A stretch of DNA of 64,000 bases from Paracentrotus lividus (lineage: Eukaryota > Echinodermata > Echinoidea > Camarodonta > Echinidae). The position numbers were made by a program, and so were the translations under genes. Below, piece by piece: positions 22,937 to 35,058 of the stretch. Under the pieces are notes generated by a model. It worked only from the letters and a program-made list of their open reading frames with translations. It made no database searches and was not told the origin of the DNA. Every line of letters starts with the position of its first letter. Position 1 is the stretch's first letter. The stretch spans positions 18,522,986 through 18,586,985 of the forward strand of contig CALNVZ010003429.1 in NCBI GenBank assembly GCA_940671915.1. The letters are read 5' to 3'.

Positions 22937-25900
22937 ATCCTCGAAAGCAAACAGAATAAATAAAGACGTAACAAAAATTAACTCTAGCTGCAACACCAAA
23001 TGTCATATGCTCAAATCATTGTCATTACTATGAGCTAAACCATATCATATCGTAGAGTAGAGCGCATGCGTAAAAACATTTTACGCCATTAATGTGGTTC
23101 ATGCTAACGCCTAGATTGGTCTGACGAGGAGGAAATATGTTAATATAAGCGTTTCCACGTTTAAGATAATGCTTTTGTTTACGGATAATGGTACTTTTTC
23201 AAGTGCTTTAATGAGGTTCCTGCTGAAAAGATAATATTTTTATTAATTTTGGAATGATGATGACATCTTGATGTCATTTCATGAGGAATAATGAGTATCA
23301 GATTTTAGCATGACATGACAAATCAAAAATGATAGCTTTAAGAAAATAGTCTTTTATTTCGTGATAATTATACAGGGCACAGTACCTTCTATGAAAAAAA
23401 AAATGGTACAGCCGGGAGAAAATAAGTTAGGTATGAAAACTTCTAAAACGTTATGTGTATGTGGTATCAAATTAAAACAAAAATGTTTTTCTTTTTAATA
23501 CAATTATTTTTTTTTTCGTATAATTTTCTTTTGCAAAACAAAATGCGCAAAATGGATTTTTCGTGATTGTAGAGAAACTAGTCATATCTCAAAAAACAGC
23601 ACCAAATGAGATTTAAAAATTGCAGAAGAAAGTCCGATTTTCCTGCTTTATGGAATTACCGAAGAATACCAGGTTTTGATTAATCTTCATACTAAAAAAA
23701 ATAATTAAAAAAAAGGTTCCACATGTACCATTTTATTTGATGCAGATACGTCATATACGCGATATAAGCTATGGGGAAAAACTGAGTTTGACCATATTTT
23801 ATTTTTTAGCTGAATTCATTACTAATTTACATTTTAAGTTTTTGAACTGATTACAGATTGACCGTGTTATAAGACCATGGGCATGGATGGAGCACAGGGA
23901 TGGCGTTGGAGTAGGGGAGAGCGGTGAAAACTGGGATGCGGGAGAACTCAGTGGGACACACACACTACCTCGAAAAAAATAAATAACCTTTTATACACTT
24001 ATCCTAATCCAGTTAAATGTCTTAATGACCAATGATTAGGCTTATATATTCATAGGCATACAGCAATTTTGCTTGAAGTTTCATTAAAAATATATATATA
24101 TGTTTTTATCATTTTTTTCTCTCTCCTCTTTCTTTAATCAACATAGGCCTATATTTAAATAATATTACTTGACCACACTGAACAACACGCGCACATTATA
24201 TTAATCTGATACGAACCTACAGTTTGAAATATTATTTTTAGCTAAAAATACCCTATAACTTATAATATGTGATTTTTTTTTATTCACTTTTTTTTTTTTA
24301 CCATTGGGGAAATTGGGGCACTTAGAAACAGAACTCCCTAACTAATTTCATGTAAGCAAAATGAGCTTTATTTCACAATATACATATTACTTGGATATAT
24401 CGTTTTATGGATCAACAAGTCGCAATAATGTCTATCAATATACATGTATTTCTTTCTTTTTTTAACAGGTCATTCATGTTACCTTATACTACTAGTGTGT
24501 GACGGGGGAAAATGTATTACAATTGTCATGAATTATCCGATTTCACCCAAACCCGTCCAAACAAAAATTAAAAACTACAAAACGCGTATAGATTCCTCTT
24601 TTAGTATTTGAGTTATTACCAATATATCTAATAGTTAGAAGTGAATCCTGAGGAGGTATTTTCAAAGTGGTGCATTACCTTAAATATTTCCAACAATGAT
24701 TTTAGACAAATTCCTTAAAATACACTATAAAAAAAATAATCGTTGAAATTACTCAATAAAACTGACTGAAGGAAAACTTGCCTTATCTTTTTTTTTAAAC
24801 TAGAGATAACGTTGGGAGTTTTGTAGAATGTAATTGAAATTGGAAAATGAATTCACGTCAGAGAAAATTCTTCAAATTTACTCAGTATAATCGAGGTATT
24901 AAAACAAAATAAAAATGGGAGTTGCTGCTCCCCTGTTCTGGCGCTGCTCAGTGGCAGCAGGACAGGATACACAGCAAATGAACTTCACACAGGGAGCTGA
25001 AATGGGTAACTTCTTTTTATTGAAAGAAATGGGTGCATGATTGGCTTTTTTATATTCAAAGGTCACGAAAGTCACGTTTTCATATGGCGGTTGACTTATA
25101 ATAAAAATTATTATTGAGACATCAATGTCTCAAAATGAAATGCAGAAAGTTTAGCGTAAATGTTTTGGGACAAGTACGTTTTAATGAAAATGCAGTTAAC
25201 TACAGTAATTTTGGAAATAGAATATAGTGTCGTGTTGCGCGAGTCACAATACAAAAGTTGAAATATCTCCAACAGAAATTACTTTACATAAAAAAATTCT
25301 GTTTTCCAATGTGTTTGATCGATACTTTAATTTAGATGTAAAAGAAAATAAGTCTGCAGAATACGTTTTCTAGTAGTGAACCTTATACAATTTTTGAAAA
25401 AATGTCACGTGGGTTACAATGGAATGGCTGATACACACACGCAGACATACACACTCACACACACACACACACACACGAAAAAAAATGTCGTCTTTCGTCG
25501 AAAGCAACAGACTGAGAGGGTGGATATATATATTATATATAAATATATATTCAATTGTTGGAAAAAACATGGTCATAACATTATTGTGTTTATCATAAAC
25601 TAGAAACACTGCAATATTTCAATAAAGCGCATTGGAAATGACTTCGCTTGTGAACAAATAGGCCTTACAAAGTATTGTTGGGGCAAATTTAATCGTTAGA
25701 AGTGAAGTTTATTCCAACAAAAATCTTCATTCTAGGGTACATGCAGGTAATATGGGCACCGCGAAGCAAATCATGTCGTGACCGGTGACCAGTGACCAGT
25801 GTGAGCGCCATATGTTGTTCATATGAACTGCTTACGAAAATCTATCGTCGTGAGAGCATGCGATGTCGAAATTTCTCTGAGAAAATTGCTGAAAACCAAC

Positions 25901-26533
25901 AAGGTAGGTAAAAATTACCGCATTTTTTTACCCTGATGTAAAATATGATATTTTACAAATTGTGATGCTGAGAAGGTGTTTGAGGGGGTAACCTCAATTG
26001 TTTGTATATTTAGTAAGTATATAGTTTCATTTTGATCATAATAGCGTGTGCAGGTCAATTTGTTGTAATGAAGGGGTGCAATGTGGCATTAAATGCTTGC
26101 CTGACATGCAACAATTAGTGCAGGTAATATAGGCAGTCCAAAATGGCGGAATGATTCTGGTACTTGGTATTGGGATAAGGCATCAATCTCTTCGCTAAGA
26201 TTGTTTTTTTTATTATTATTATTATTTTATAGTATATTATTAATAGAAATAACTTATTGTAGGCCTATATTGATTTGCATAATGAAAATAATATAATATC
26301 TATAATTAAATCAGGCAAAATTGAATATCTAGTCAAACTATTTACTGAAGGGTCTTTTAATTTCAAATGATATCTTAAAGTTAATGATTTTCAACATTTT
26401 AAGCAGATTCCAGACATAGTAGAGTCATTGTAAATTTAAAAAATACATTAAATACATGTGGTCTTTGGTGTAAAGAGGCAATTTCTCTCTGTCCCAATTT
26501 CAGCACAAAATTGTATCTGCGTGCCTATGGCCC
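22937..26533. other. Intergenic, no gene recognised
   Basis: AT-rich DNA upstream of the SRCR gene. It includes a (CA)n run at about 25453-25475, visible in reverse as TG, T-rich tracts near 24270-24300, and a GTGACCGGTGACCAGTGACC repeat at about 25780. No exon pair with compatible splice sites was found. Confidence 0.4.
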
Positions 26534-26671
26534 GAATTCACAAACGTGGTTTAGTTAGTCCATGGTCTAAATCAATTGTTTAAACCACGGATTTAGACCA
26601 TGGTCTAAATTTTGGTATTCACAAACCACCTGATTTAGACCATGGACTAACTAAACCACGTTTGTGAATTC
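26534..26671. mobile_element. MITE with perfect 41-bp inverted ends
   Basis: GAATTCACAAACGTGGTTTA at 26534 and its exact complement ending at 26671. The pairing runs through about 41 bases without mismatch, and inner GTTTAGACCATGG words repeat. The perfect arms suggest recent insertion. Confidence 0.8.
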
Positions 26672-27574
26672 GTATTTTTGTAAAAACGAGATTTATTGTG
26701 AAAAAAGAACTGTCGGTTCTCATCTGCTCTCAGGAAACGAAAGGTTGTTGTAGTTGTTGTTTTTATATATTACGGCGCTTTCATTCATTATATGAATATT
26801 TACGTCAAGCTTTTCCTTTAAAAATTTTTCAATAACACTATGATTATGAATGAAATGTAACAAGATACAGAAATGCTTGCATTTTATAAAAATGTACTGT
26901 TTTTATTTGTCAGGTGGCTAATTAATTATGGCCAGGAGTGTAGTCATTTTGAATTTCAATATACTTTCAAAAGAACATCTCCATAATACGATTGACCGAC
27001 TCTTTTGAACATCTCTAAAATGTCAATGACATAACATCCACCTCTTAATACAGGCCAGTAAAGTGAAATGAGAAGTTAAGACTTTATTTATGAAGGTAAA
27101 GCAAACATCACACCAAACAGACATAAAAACTTCAAAATATCTTCAAATCATGCATAATTATATAACATTATATAACTCACTTTAAGAATGTTGAATAATC
27201 CTCTCCTCTGATTGGTCAAAAGTCTGGTCATAGTTTTAGCCAGGCCTGGCCAGGGAGGCTGAGCGTTCAATAGTCATGGTTCAATAGTCGTTTTTAATAG
27301 TCATTTTTTAACTGCAGTCTATTGTTGATACGATCCGTGATTTATAGCACAGGACAGCGTTCCGCGATTCGAACTTATGGATGAAGATCAATTGCGTGAT
27401 TTAATTTCATGCAGCAGATAGTAAGAACACTAAAAATTCCGTGAAATTTGCCGTGAATGTTTTTGAAGCATACCTACATGAAACTAGGCCTAATACTAAT
27501 CTTCATAGCGTAATACTAATCTTCAAAATGGTGAGTTTTTCTTCGGTATATAAAATATATAGTGACTGCCTTAA

Positions 27575-27716
27575 TCAGTTAATATTCGGGGCATGAGTTG
27601 TTTCTAAAGGCTCTCGGGGGCCTTCCATCCAGCTATGACCCCTCGGCAAGCCTCGGGGTCATAGCTAGATGGAAGGCCCCTCGAGCTTTAAAAACAATTA
27701 TTGCCCCTCATGGCAG
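27575..27716. mobile_element. Hairpin MITE
   Basis: The core GGGGGCCTTCCATCCAGCTA at about 27615 pairs with TAGCTAGATGGAAGGCCCC. Outer arms containing GGGGCATGAGTTGTTT and AAACAATTATTGCCCC extend the hairpin. Confidence 0.7.
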
Positions 27717-27861
27717 TCATTATATCTATACTATTAACTGCCTGTCAGGAAACCTTATACCATTATGGCCAGTATGGGTGCCTATTTTGGTTGGCTTGAA
27801 TGCGGTGGTAAGTAATGCACATAAACCGATCAGATTCACATCACACAAAAATTCCTTTTGA

Positions 27862-28490
27862 ATTTGGAAAAACAAAATAAGGTCAATAAAGAAATATGTC
27901 AATTATCGACGGAAAATGGCGATATTTTACAAAAGCAAGAAGATATACTCAAGGAGATATTTAATTTTTACCCAAATCTATGCTCAACTAAAAAAACAAA
28001 TAATATCATTTGGAAACACTTCTCAGCGACGCAGATATTCCGAAACTGTCCCCACGACAATCTTTAACACTAGAAGGTCCTCTTAATACTCAAGAGGTTT
28101 ATTCCACGTTAAAACTTATGAAAAATAACAAATCTCCTGGACAGGATGGTTTCACAGTAGAATTTTATCGCTGTTTGGTGGAGGAACTTAAAATTCTAAT
28201 TGTAAAATCACTTAATTATGCGTATTTCTCAGTAGAGCTATCCAATTCACAAAAGGATGGTATAATTACTTTGATACCAAAGGGAAATAAATCTAGACAT
28301 TTACTGAAAAACTGGCGACCGATTTCCTTATTAAATGTAATATATAAGTTAGTATCAGGATGTATTGCTAATAGATTAAAAAATGTTCTCCCCCTTTTGA
28401 TACATGAGAGCCAAACTGGATTCCTCAGTGGTCGTTACATTGGCGAAAATATTCGTTTGTTGTATGACACCCTTCTGTATACTGAGTTAA
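27862..28490 (+). pseudogene. LINE reverse transcriptase, N-terminal part
   Basis: Two overlapping frames (to 28067, and from 28010) together encode the pre-RT linker and the fingers region, including SPGQDGFTVEFY, LIPKGNKSRHLLKNWRPISL, the FLSGRYIGEN motif and NIRLLYDTL. A frameshift lies between them. It is cut off at 28490 by the TA-flanked insertion. Confidence 0.85.
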
Positions 28491-29198
28491 TAGTGCAGTC
28501 AGACCGGCCAGACCGACCTCAAACAGACTAAAATTGAATGAAAATTTCAAGATCGGGAACCGAAGCAAGCCCGGCACTAAAACCGACAACCCCGATTCTC
28601 CCTGGAACCCTCCCAGATTCTTCCTGGACCCCTCCCCGATTGCACACTGAATTTTCTTTGTTTCGTTTTGTTTTGATTTGTATCCATCCAATGAATTGAA
28701 TTTGGATAGATGTTGGTGGGTTCTCAATCAATATCATAGTATTTTCATGTTATTATGCACTTATCCAGGATTTCACAACAGGGCAGGAACTGATTTTGAC
28801 GCCCCAAGTAATATCCAAAGGATAACCCCCTCCTCAACAATAAAACTCAAGTCTACAGCCAAAATGTACAATGATCATGTATATAAAGCTCCTCTTTCAA
28901 AGTAAGTTATCTGGGTTTTTATTTTATTTTTATTTTACTTTGTCTTCTTGATATACTCACAACAAAACACTGCACATTAACTTCATATTTGTTTATTTTC
29001 TAAATAGCGTTTTCATGAAGAAAAAATAATAATGTATTACCCCTTTGAGAAGAACAAATGTAAGCGTGAAGGGTAAGAAACAAATTGTATCTCCATAATG
29101 ACCCGAAGGCAACGAATACTAAAACTCTTTGGGGTTCAATTCTGTTATCTTTTCACGAGTACCATGTGAGCAGGAGCTGACATTCTCAGGAACAGAAT

Positions 29199-30223
29199 GT
29201 AACATATCAATTCTAGTTGTAAACTTAAGGGGAAGAGGGCGCTATCACTCTACGCAAAGCGAACGCGGCCATAGACATTTTGTATGTTGCACAGTTTTTT
29301 TCACTTTGTTTTCTTGATTATGGCGAGCAACTACCTTTTCAAAGAAATGATCAACTTGAATAAGTACGCTAAGAGTCTGAATTTTTCAAAAATAGGAATA
29401 ACTTATTGCAAAGGGAAAAAAGTCCTGTCACTTGTGTCAATTCGAAATCCTAGTCAGATCAAATTCCTGTACAATATGGCCAATTTTGCTCTCAAAATAG
29501 CTCATATGCTGCATAGTAATCTTCCTCGATTACGCATAATTATATTACACCTTAATGATCAAGCAGTTTTTAAAAGCTTGAATTCTCAGCTTTCCAAATA
29601 TGGTATTCATTTCGATTGGTTAAAAAAAGTCCTGTCACTTTGAACATTATCACAAACGAATCTTTACTCGATGGGTCAATATTTCCTCATATCACATGCA
29701 TATCGCATGTGGACGGCGTCTTTGCAAGATGTGACAAGATCACTATTTACATCAATAATCGTTAGGAACATCAATCTATGTGAAATAAAGATTCTGATTA
29801 CAACTTTAGCACAATGGTGTTATAGGCTTGCCAAAATGTCTTTTTCCCCAATCTGGTCTGAAGCATCTACCTACGAAAACTATGATAAAAGTTCAATTAT
29901 TTATTTCTTGTCCATGACTAATTTGCTCGAACGGATCGACTGACAATACCATTTTACCACAGGGAAGTTTTCTTAGGCGAGTTTTTGTACGCTAAGTAAT
30001 AATTGCATGCAGTTGTCAATCGGTCGCTTCCCGCCGTTAGCGCCGGTTTTGTTGACAATAATGTAGAACCGTATGATTTTCTGCGCCGCTCAGCTGTATT
30101 TCCACTAAACTCATGAATGTAATGTTGCGTTTCCCCTCCTCAATTAATGGACGCGTCTTTATGTTAAGATTTAATGTCATACGTTAGATTTACATTTCAC
30201 GTGGAGTAGAATTGATATGTTAC
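29199..30223. mobile_element. Inner inverted-repeat unit
   Basis: GTAACATATCAATTCTA at 29199 is complemented by TAGAATTGATATGTTAC ending about 30223. It contains an unrecognised 107-codon frame (29320-29643). Confidence 0.5.
29320..29643 (+). CDS. Unrecognised 107-aa frame in transposon
   Basis: Starts MASNYLFKEMINLNKYAK and ends WLKKVLSL at TGA. It is basic, Leu/Asn/Lys-rich and has no recognised domain. Past the stop, a different frame continues open (from AACATTATCACAAACGAATC) for about 45 codons to a TAG near 29765, which may be the broken continuation of one protein. The 18-base string AAAAAAGTCCTGTCACTT occurs at about 29419 and again at about 29624, next to the stop, so a local duplication may have disrupted it. 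It may be meaningless. Confidence 0.25.
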   Translation: MASNYLFKEMINLNKYAKSLNFSKIGITYCKGKKVLSLVSIRNPSQIKFLYNMANFALKIAHMLHSNLPRLRIIILHLNDQAVFKSLNSQLSKYGIHFDWLKKVLSL

Positions 30224-30354
30224 CCTTTGGAAAAATGATGCAAGCGCGAAGCGCAAACGAATTATTTCCTATGACCAGAAAGGATGGAAATTCAAGCACT
30301 TTTAGGTTTCAATCTTTTCGTCAATATAAAATTATTTTTTGCAATTTTTTTTAA

Positions 30355-30840
30355 CGTTTCCATTCAATTTGGCACCTCCAGTGAAAGATCAATTTCACGC
30401 TCCTCAATTTTCTGATCAATGATTTAGTGCCCCGTAGTTTCAAGTAAATTTGACGCCCCTTAATTTCAAAAGTACTTTGGCGCCCTATGAGTTCAAGATC
30501 AATTTGACGGCCCCTAATTTCAAGATCAAGTTGGCGCCCCTTAAGTTTAAGATCAATTTGATGCCCCCTTAAGTTGAGGCGATTTGGCGCCCCTTTTTTT
30601 AATTTTAAAATCAATTTGGCACCCTGTCATGTCACGTCAATTTTGGCACTTCCATAAGTTTGAGATATATTTGGCACCCATAAGTTTGTTATCGATTTGA
30701 AGCCCCCTAAGTTTAAAATGGAATTGGCTCCCCTCAACTGTAGATCACTTTGGAACCCCCTAAATTTGAGATCAATTTGCCACTCCCTAATTTTTAGATC
30801 TATATGGTGTCCTAAGCTAGAGATCAGTTAGAACCACTTC
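30355..30840. repeat. GGCGCC minisatellite, inverted relative to 1-455
   Basis: Units of about 28-32 bases such as AATTTGGCGCCCCTTAAGTT, repeated with many substitutions. They are reverse complements of the units at the window's left end. It sits inside the insertion at 28493-31188. Confidence 0.7.
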
Positions 30841-30999
30841 CACTATTTTTTATTTATTGTTTGTTTGTTTCCTTTTTTTTCTCTCTCTTCTTTTTTTTTA
30901 AATTAATTTCCCTCTTTTCCCCCCTTTGTCGTCATCTCTCTCTCTCTATATATATATAATATATATTCCTTTTCTTCCCTTCCCTTCCTTTCTATTTTA

Positions 31000-31007
<8 letters not shown>

Positions 31008-31077
<70 letters not shown>
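31008..31077. repeat. Poly(T) run of about 70
   Basis: Uninterrupted T tract preceded by CT-rich and TA-rich simple sequence (30875-31007). Read on the minus strand it could be the poly(A) tail of a retrocopy inside the insertion. Its length is prone to sequencing error. Confidence 0.9.
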
Positions 31078-31195
31078 CGTTCTCTTCTTTTCATTTTCCT
31101 CTTCGCCCGAATGGCTGCCGAATCCATCCCGATTGGCACAAAAGTGTTTTGGGGTAATCGGTTTGAGGTCGGTCTGCCGGTGTGACTCTACCATG

Positions 31196-32921
31196 AAGGA
31201 TATACCTGGTATGCTTCTCGTTATTGATTTTGAAAAAAGCGTTTGATTCCGTATCTCACAATTTTCTATTTAGTGTTTTTAAAAAATTTCGCTTTGGTCC
31301 ATCAGTAATGAAATGGATTAAAATATTTTATACAAACTCATCGTCTCGTGTAATAGTTAATGGTCACTGTACAGATATATTTAAAATTGGGCGAGGTTGC
31401 CGCCAGGGAGATCCCCTGTCTCCTTACCTATATTTACTCGTTAGTGAAATACTTGGTGGTCTTACACGTCACACAAACTCTTTAGTTCGATTGCATATGA
31501 ATGGAAACACATTAAAACTTTTACGATATGCAGATGATACCCTTTTGATACTCAATGGATCTAGGAAAGATTTACAATGTGCCCTTAAAATTTGAAAAAA
31601 AAATGTCTAATCTTAAAATAAACATATCAAAAACCCAAGAAATATGGATTGGCAAAAATGGGACCCTTAAGGCAGAACTTCTTCATGAATATAAACTAAA
31701 CTGGGTATCTGAGGGGTATTTCAGGTACCTAGGTATACTGTAGATTTCTCAGTAAATGTAACCCAAATGGTTGATCATAATTATTCCGAAAAGTTTAAAG
31801 AGATTAAATCTAAGATGGCAACCTGGATAAAAAGATCACTAACTCCCCTTGGAAGAGCCACAATAGTTAAATCGTTATTAATTCCCAAAATTAAGTACCT
31901 CCTCTTATCACTTCCACTACCAAATGCACATATTCTGAAAGACATAAACCGAAGTTTCTTTGAATGTATATGTAATTACAAACCCGATAAAATAAGCAGA
32001 AAACAATTATGCCAATTATACACTGATGGTGGAATAAAGATGACTGATATTTTTATTCACGCTTAGTCACTCAAGATATCATGGATAACAAAATTTATCA
32101 ATAATACAGTAGATCAAGATTTTACCAGTCATATGTTCTACTCGTTTTTACCTCATTCCTGTACACCCTTTCCGTTGTTCATGGGTTCCGTATATTTCTC
32201 AGATTTAGCACGATATGTGGTTAATCCATTTTGGAAAGAGGTACTATTAGCTTTTTCAGAGCTAGTTGTTTTTACAATTCATCACGTTGTATGCCAACCC
32301 CTTTGGAATAATGATATGATAAAAGTTAATAATAAAGTATTGTATTTGAAATCTTGGTGTAATAAGGGAGTCCATTTTGTAAATGATATTTTAAAAGCAG
32401 ATGGATCATTTCTGTCATATCATGAATTTCAACAGAAGTTTAATGTGCAAACAAATTTTCTTCAATATTATGGCTTGTGTAATGCAATTAGATCAGGTTT
32501 CGATAAAAATACTATACCGAAAGTAATGGAACCTACATGTATAATTCCCGAAGTATTGCAATTGATATTGTAAATGAAAAAAGGGTGTTCACATATTTAC
32601 CAAACATTTTTGAATAATAACATAAAAGAGTGCAAAAGTCTTGTAAAATGGAAACATGATTTTGACCTTGAGGAAAAGAAATGGAATTTTTATTATCTGA
32701 GTCCATTTCAATCAACTGTTGATATAATCATGAGATGGTTTCAATTTAAGATTTTGAATAGAATTCTATACATGAAAGACATCTTGTTAAAACTAAACAT
32801 AGTTGCAGATAATATATGTACATTTTGTAAGAACGCAGAAGAAACTATAACGCATATATTTTGTACGTGTCCTTACTCAAATGGTACATGGTCGAACTTT
32901 GAATTATGGTTATCAATATAA
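31196..32921 (+). pseudogene. LINE reverse transcriptase palm to C-terminus
   Basis: Frames 31224-31595, 31555-31743, 31767-32066, 32133-32573 and 32574-32921 are successive pieces of one polypeptide separated by stops and shifts. They carry the FEKAFDSV, GRGCRQGDPLSPYL and RYADDT motifs, the thumb region (SKTQEIWIG, GYFRYLGI), TPLGRATIVKSLL, and the zinc-knuckle C-terminus CTFCKNAEETITHIF. This is a dead retrotransposon copy. Confidence 0.85.
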
Positions 32922-33265
32922 CTATCAAAATTACAAACGAAAATAAACTATTAGGGTTTCAAGGACGAAATAGCAATGCTTTAAACTGTATAATGGTTGT
33001 CATATAGAAAGGAAATATATACAGCAAAGTGTAAAGACTGTTTGCCTGTTTTTGACAATATAGTCTCAGCTATAAAATGTTACTCAGTTTTCATCATAGG
33101 TGGATTTGGTGTTAATTTTGGAGTCGAGCTCTTCACATATATTTAAAAAAAATGTTTTCTTTCACAATTATATTGCTTATTATTTATTGGCCATGTAATT
33201 TTGAATTGTTATTTGCAGTTATGAAATAAAGGAACCCCGTGGAAGGGGAAAATAAAATGAAAACA

Positions 33266-33999
33266 AAAATCTCATTTACCATCTTTAACTTGTAATCTAT
33301 CAAATAAAGCTGTCTTTTTCTTTAAGTTAAGTTACAAGGGCATATTGACCACGCTGATTTATATCATATGTTCGCTTCCTGATTGAACAATGTTGTTTAA
33401 AAAAAATCAAATAAACAAATAAAAGAATGTCGTTGACGGTGAAACGATATTATATACTTTTTTTAAATAGATCAATATTGCATTTTTATAATACATGTAG
33501 ATAGTAGATACACACACACACAACAACAAAAAAGTTCACTCTTGACAGAGTGAATTGCAGAAAGCGTGAAACTGGACTGAATTCGTACTGAAAATAAGTT
33601 ATTGTTGGCAATTTCATATTATACACAAAAAAGGGGGAAATGTATACACTGTTTATAAATTAATCTAAAATCTAAGAAGCATTGGAGTAAGTACGATTGT
33701 AAGAATTTAAATTCGTCTGTGTTCACTCATCTGGAAATTGTTCTGTTCAGGGAGGACATCTTACTGTCCCCAAGCTATATGGGTGTGTTACTGTTTCCTG
33801 GTCTGTAGAAATGATACTTCGCTTGCCCTGTTAAGGGAGGACATCACACTGTTCCTAAGCTATGGATGTGGTCCTGGTCGGTAGATGATAAATTGCTTGT
33901 TGCTCATTATATAAAAACATATATAGGATGATTGCCGTGATGATTGCCATTATATAAAAACATAGAATTTGTACCTGCACATCAGCGTTCGTGCGTAAG
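33266..33999. other. Between LINE and GPCR, with an 85-bp tandem duplication
   Basis: Probably includes the 3' untranslated region of the GPCR. CTGTTNAGGGAGGACATC starts at about 33743 and again at about 33828, and the similarity continues through GTCCTGGTCNGTAGA, so this is an imperfect two-copy repeat. A short (CA)n lies near 33510. Confidence 0.5.
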
Positions 34000-35058
34000 T
34001 TATTCACGACGGCAACAAAGGATTCTCTTAAAGACCTCTCGAAAGTTAGGATGCTTGAAACCATAGATTATCGGATTTAGTACACTGTTCATCATCACGA
34101 TCAAACCAGTGTAGAGTCCAACCACGCTTTCACCAGGGATGATCAATATTACACTTTGCGATAGGACACAGAGCATGAACACACAAACGACCATGAAGAG
34201 ATTCTTCGTGACTTCAACCTCCATTTTGTTGAAGGCCTTGAGCTTACAGGGTTGAGAATCTGCAGATACGGAAAAAGCGTTGCTCTGATCGTCATGGTTA
34301 TGATTCACGATGGATGAAGTGTTTTCTGTGATAACGAGTTTGTCTCGAACTTGCCTATTATGTCGCACAACATGGCGCAAAATCAGAATATAAAAAAGTA
34401 AAGTAAATATCAAGCAAAGAGCGATTAAAATTCCCTGTAATGTGCTATAATGTTGATCAAGCGCGTTTGTGTTTGCTGTAAAACACATGCCAATGTATTT
34501 GGAATATCCTAATGTTCCAAGGCCGAAAACAGGAGGCAAGACAATGAAACTGAACGACACTATCCATATGATCACCACCAATGTAACGATTTTCTTTGGC
34601 GTGTGGATGCCTTGATGACCACGTACAGACTTCGTGATGACGTACCAGCGGACGAAGGCAATGGTGACTAGGGTCATTCCACTACAACCAATACATGTCA
34701 GAATGACCCCCGCGACCGTTGTGCAAACCCCTTCGTGAAGGGGATAGGACCCTGTCTGACTTAAGAGACCTGCAACCTGGAATGGCAAGCATGAACACGT
34801 CACTAAATCGGTGAGAGCAAGATTGACGACCAAAATGTTGGTGATCGTACGAAGCTTCTTTTCGACAACAACGGCGAGAATTACTAGGGCGTTACCAAAC
34901 AAACCTGTGATTGTAAAGACAATCCATACCGAGGCAACAATTGCTCGATGATAGAAGGCTATTTTCTCTACTTCAAGGCCTAACTCAGTTTCTGGACTTG
35001 TTGCGGAATATGCAGAGTCCATAATGCTTTCGCCAAGAAATTGTGATATGTTTTCCAT
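34000..35058 (-). CDS. Intronless rhodopsin-class GPCR (orphan)
   Basis: 352 residues with seven hydrophobic segments at about 38-62, 74-96, 108-135, 156-175, 207-229, 284-307 and 314-332. Class A landmarks: GN at 55-56 in TM1, NLALTDL (Asp84) in TM2, the TM3/ECL2 cysteines C112 and C192, and NPIIY at 328-332 in TM7, with membrane-proximal C348-C349 for palmitoylation. Unusual features: the DRY position reads VRWY (136-139) and TM6 lacks CWxP. N3 is a glycosylation sequon. The single exon and divergence fit the lineage-expanded orphan GPCRs of sea urchins; a distant melatonin/moody-like affinity is a guess. The ligand is unknown. ATG at 35056-35058; stop at 34000-34002. Confidence 0.92.
   Translation of the reverse strand: MENISQFLGESIMDSAYSATSPETELGLEVEKIAFYHRAIVASVWIVFTITGLFGNALVILAVVVEKKLRTITNILVVNLALTDLVTCSCLPFQVAGLLSQTGSYPLHEGVCTTVAGVILTCIGCSGMTLVTIAFVRWYVITKSVRGHQGIHTPKKIVTLVVIIWIVSFSFIVLPPVFGLGTLGYSKYIGMCFTANTNALDQHYSTLQGILIALCLIFTLLFYILILRHVVRHNRQVRDKLVITENTSSIVNHNHDDQSNAFSVSADSQPCKLKAFNKMEVEVTKNLFMVVCVFMLCVLSQSVILIIPGESVVGLYTGLIVMMNSVLNPIIYGFKHPNFREVFKRILCCRRE

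Larger units (their letters stand above)
28493..31188. mobile_element. TA-flanked TIR insertion inside the LINE
   Basis: The left end GTGCAGTCAGACC, followed by CAGACCGACCTCAAAC, is matched by the complement at 31155-31188 (GTTTGAGGTCGGTCTG). TA lies on both sides (28491-28492, 31189-31190). Removing it rejoins the RT domain between YTEL and KDIPGMLLV, so it is younger than the LINE. Contents: a second TIR unit (29199-30223), the GGCGCC minisatellite (30355-30840), CT/TA repeats and a 70-base T run. No transposase was recognised. Confidence 0.75.
27850..33265 (+). mobile_element. Decayed L1/Tx1-like LINE, split by an insertion
   Basis: The coding order is linker, reverse transcriptase, C-terminal domain with zinc knuckle. 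The endonuclease region is missing, so the copy is 5' truncated. RT motifs on the left part include NNKSPGQDG, NWRPISLLN and QTGFLSGRYIGEN. After the 2.7-kb insertion come LLVIDFEKAFDSV (restored only by ignoring one extra A at about 31233), GCRQGDPLSPYL and the catalytic RYADDT. The C-terminus has CTFCKNAEETITHIFCTC. Multiple stops and frameshifts show it is dead. The 3' end is placed after AATAAA at about 33223, without a clear target duplication. Confidence 0.85.

Noticed and set aside
25856-25906. ATG followed by an open stretch ending AACAAG|GTAGGT, like a small first exon
   Set aside because: No downstream exon with matching phase was found on the plus strand before the LINE.
30903-31246. 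Poly-Lys and poly-Phe frames
   Set aside because: Products of the 70-base T run and flanking simple repeats.
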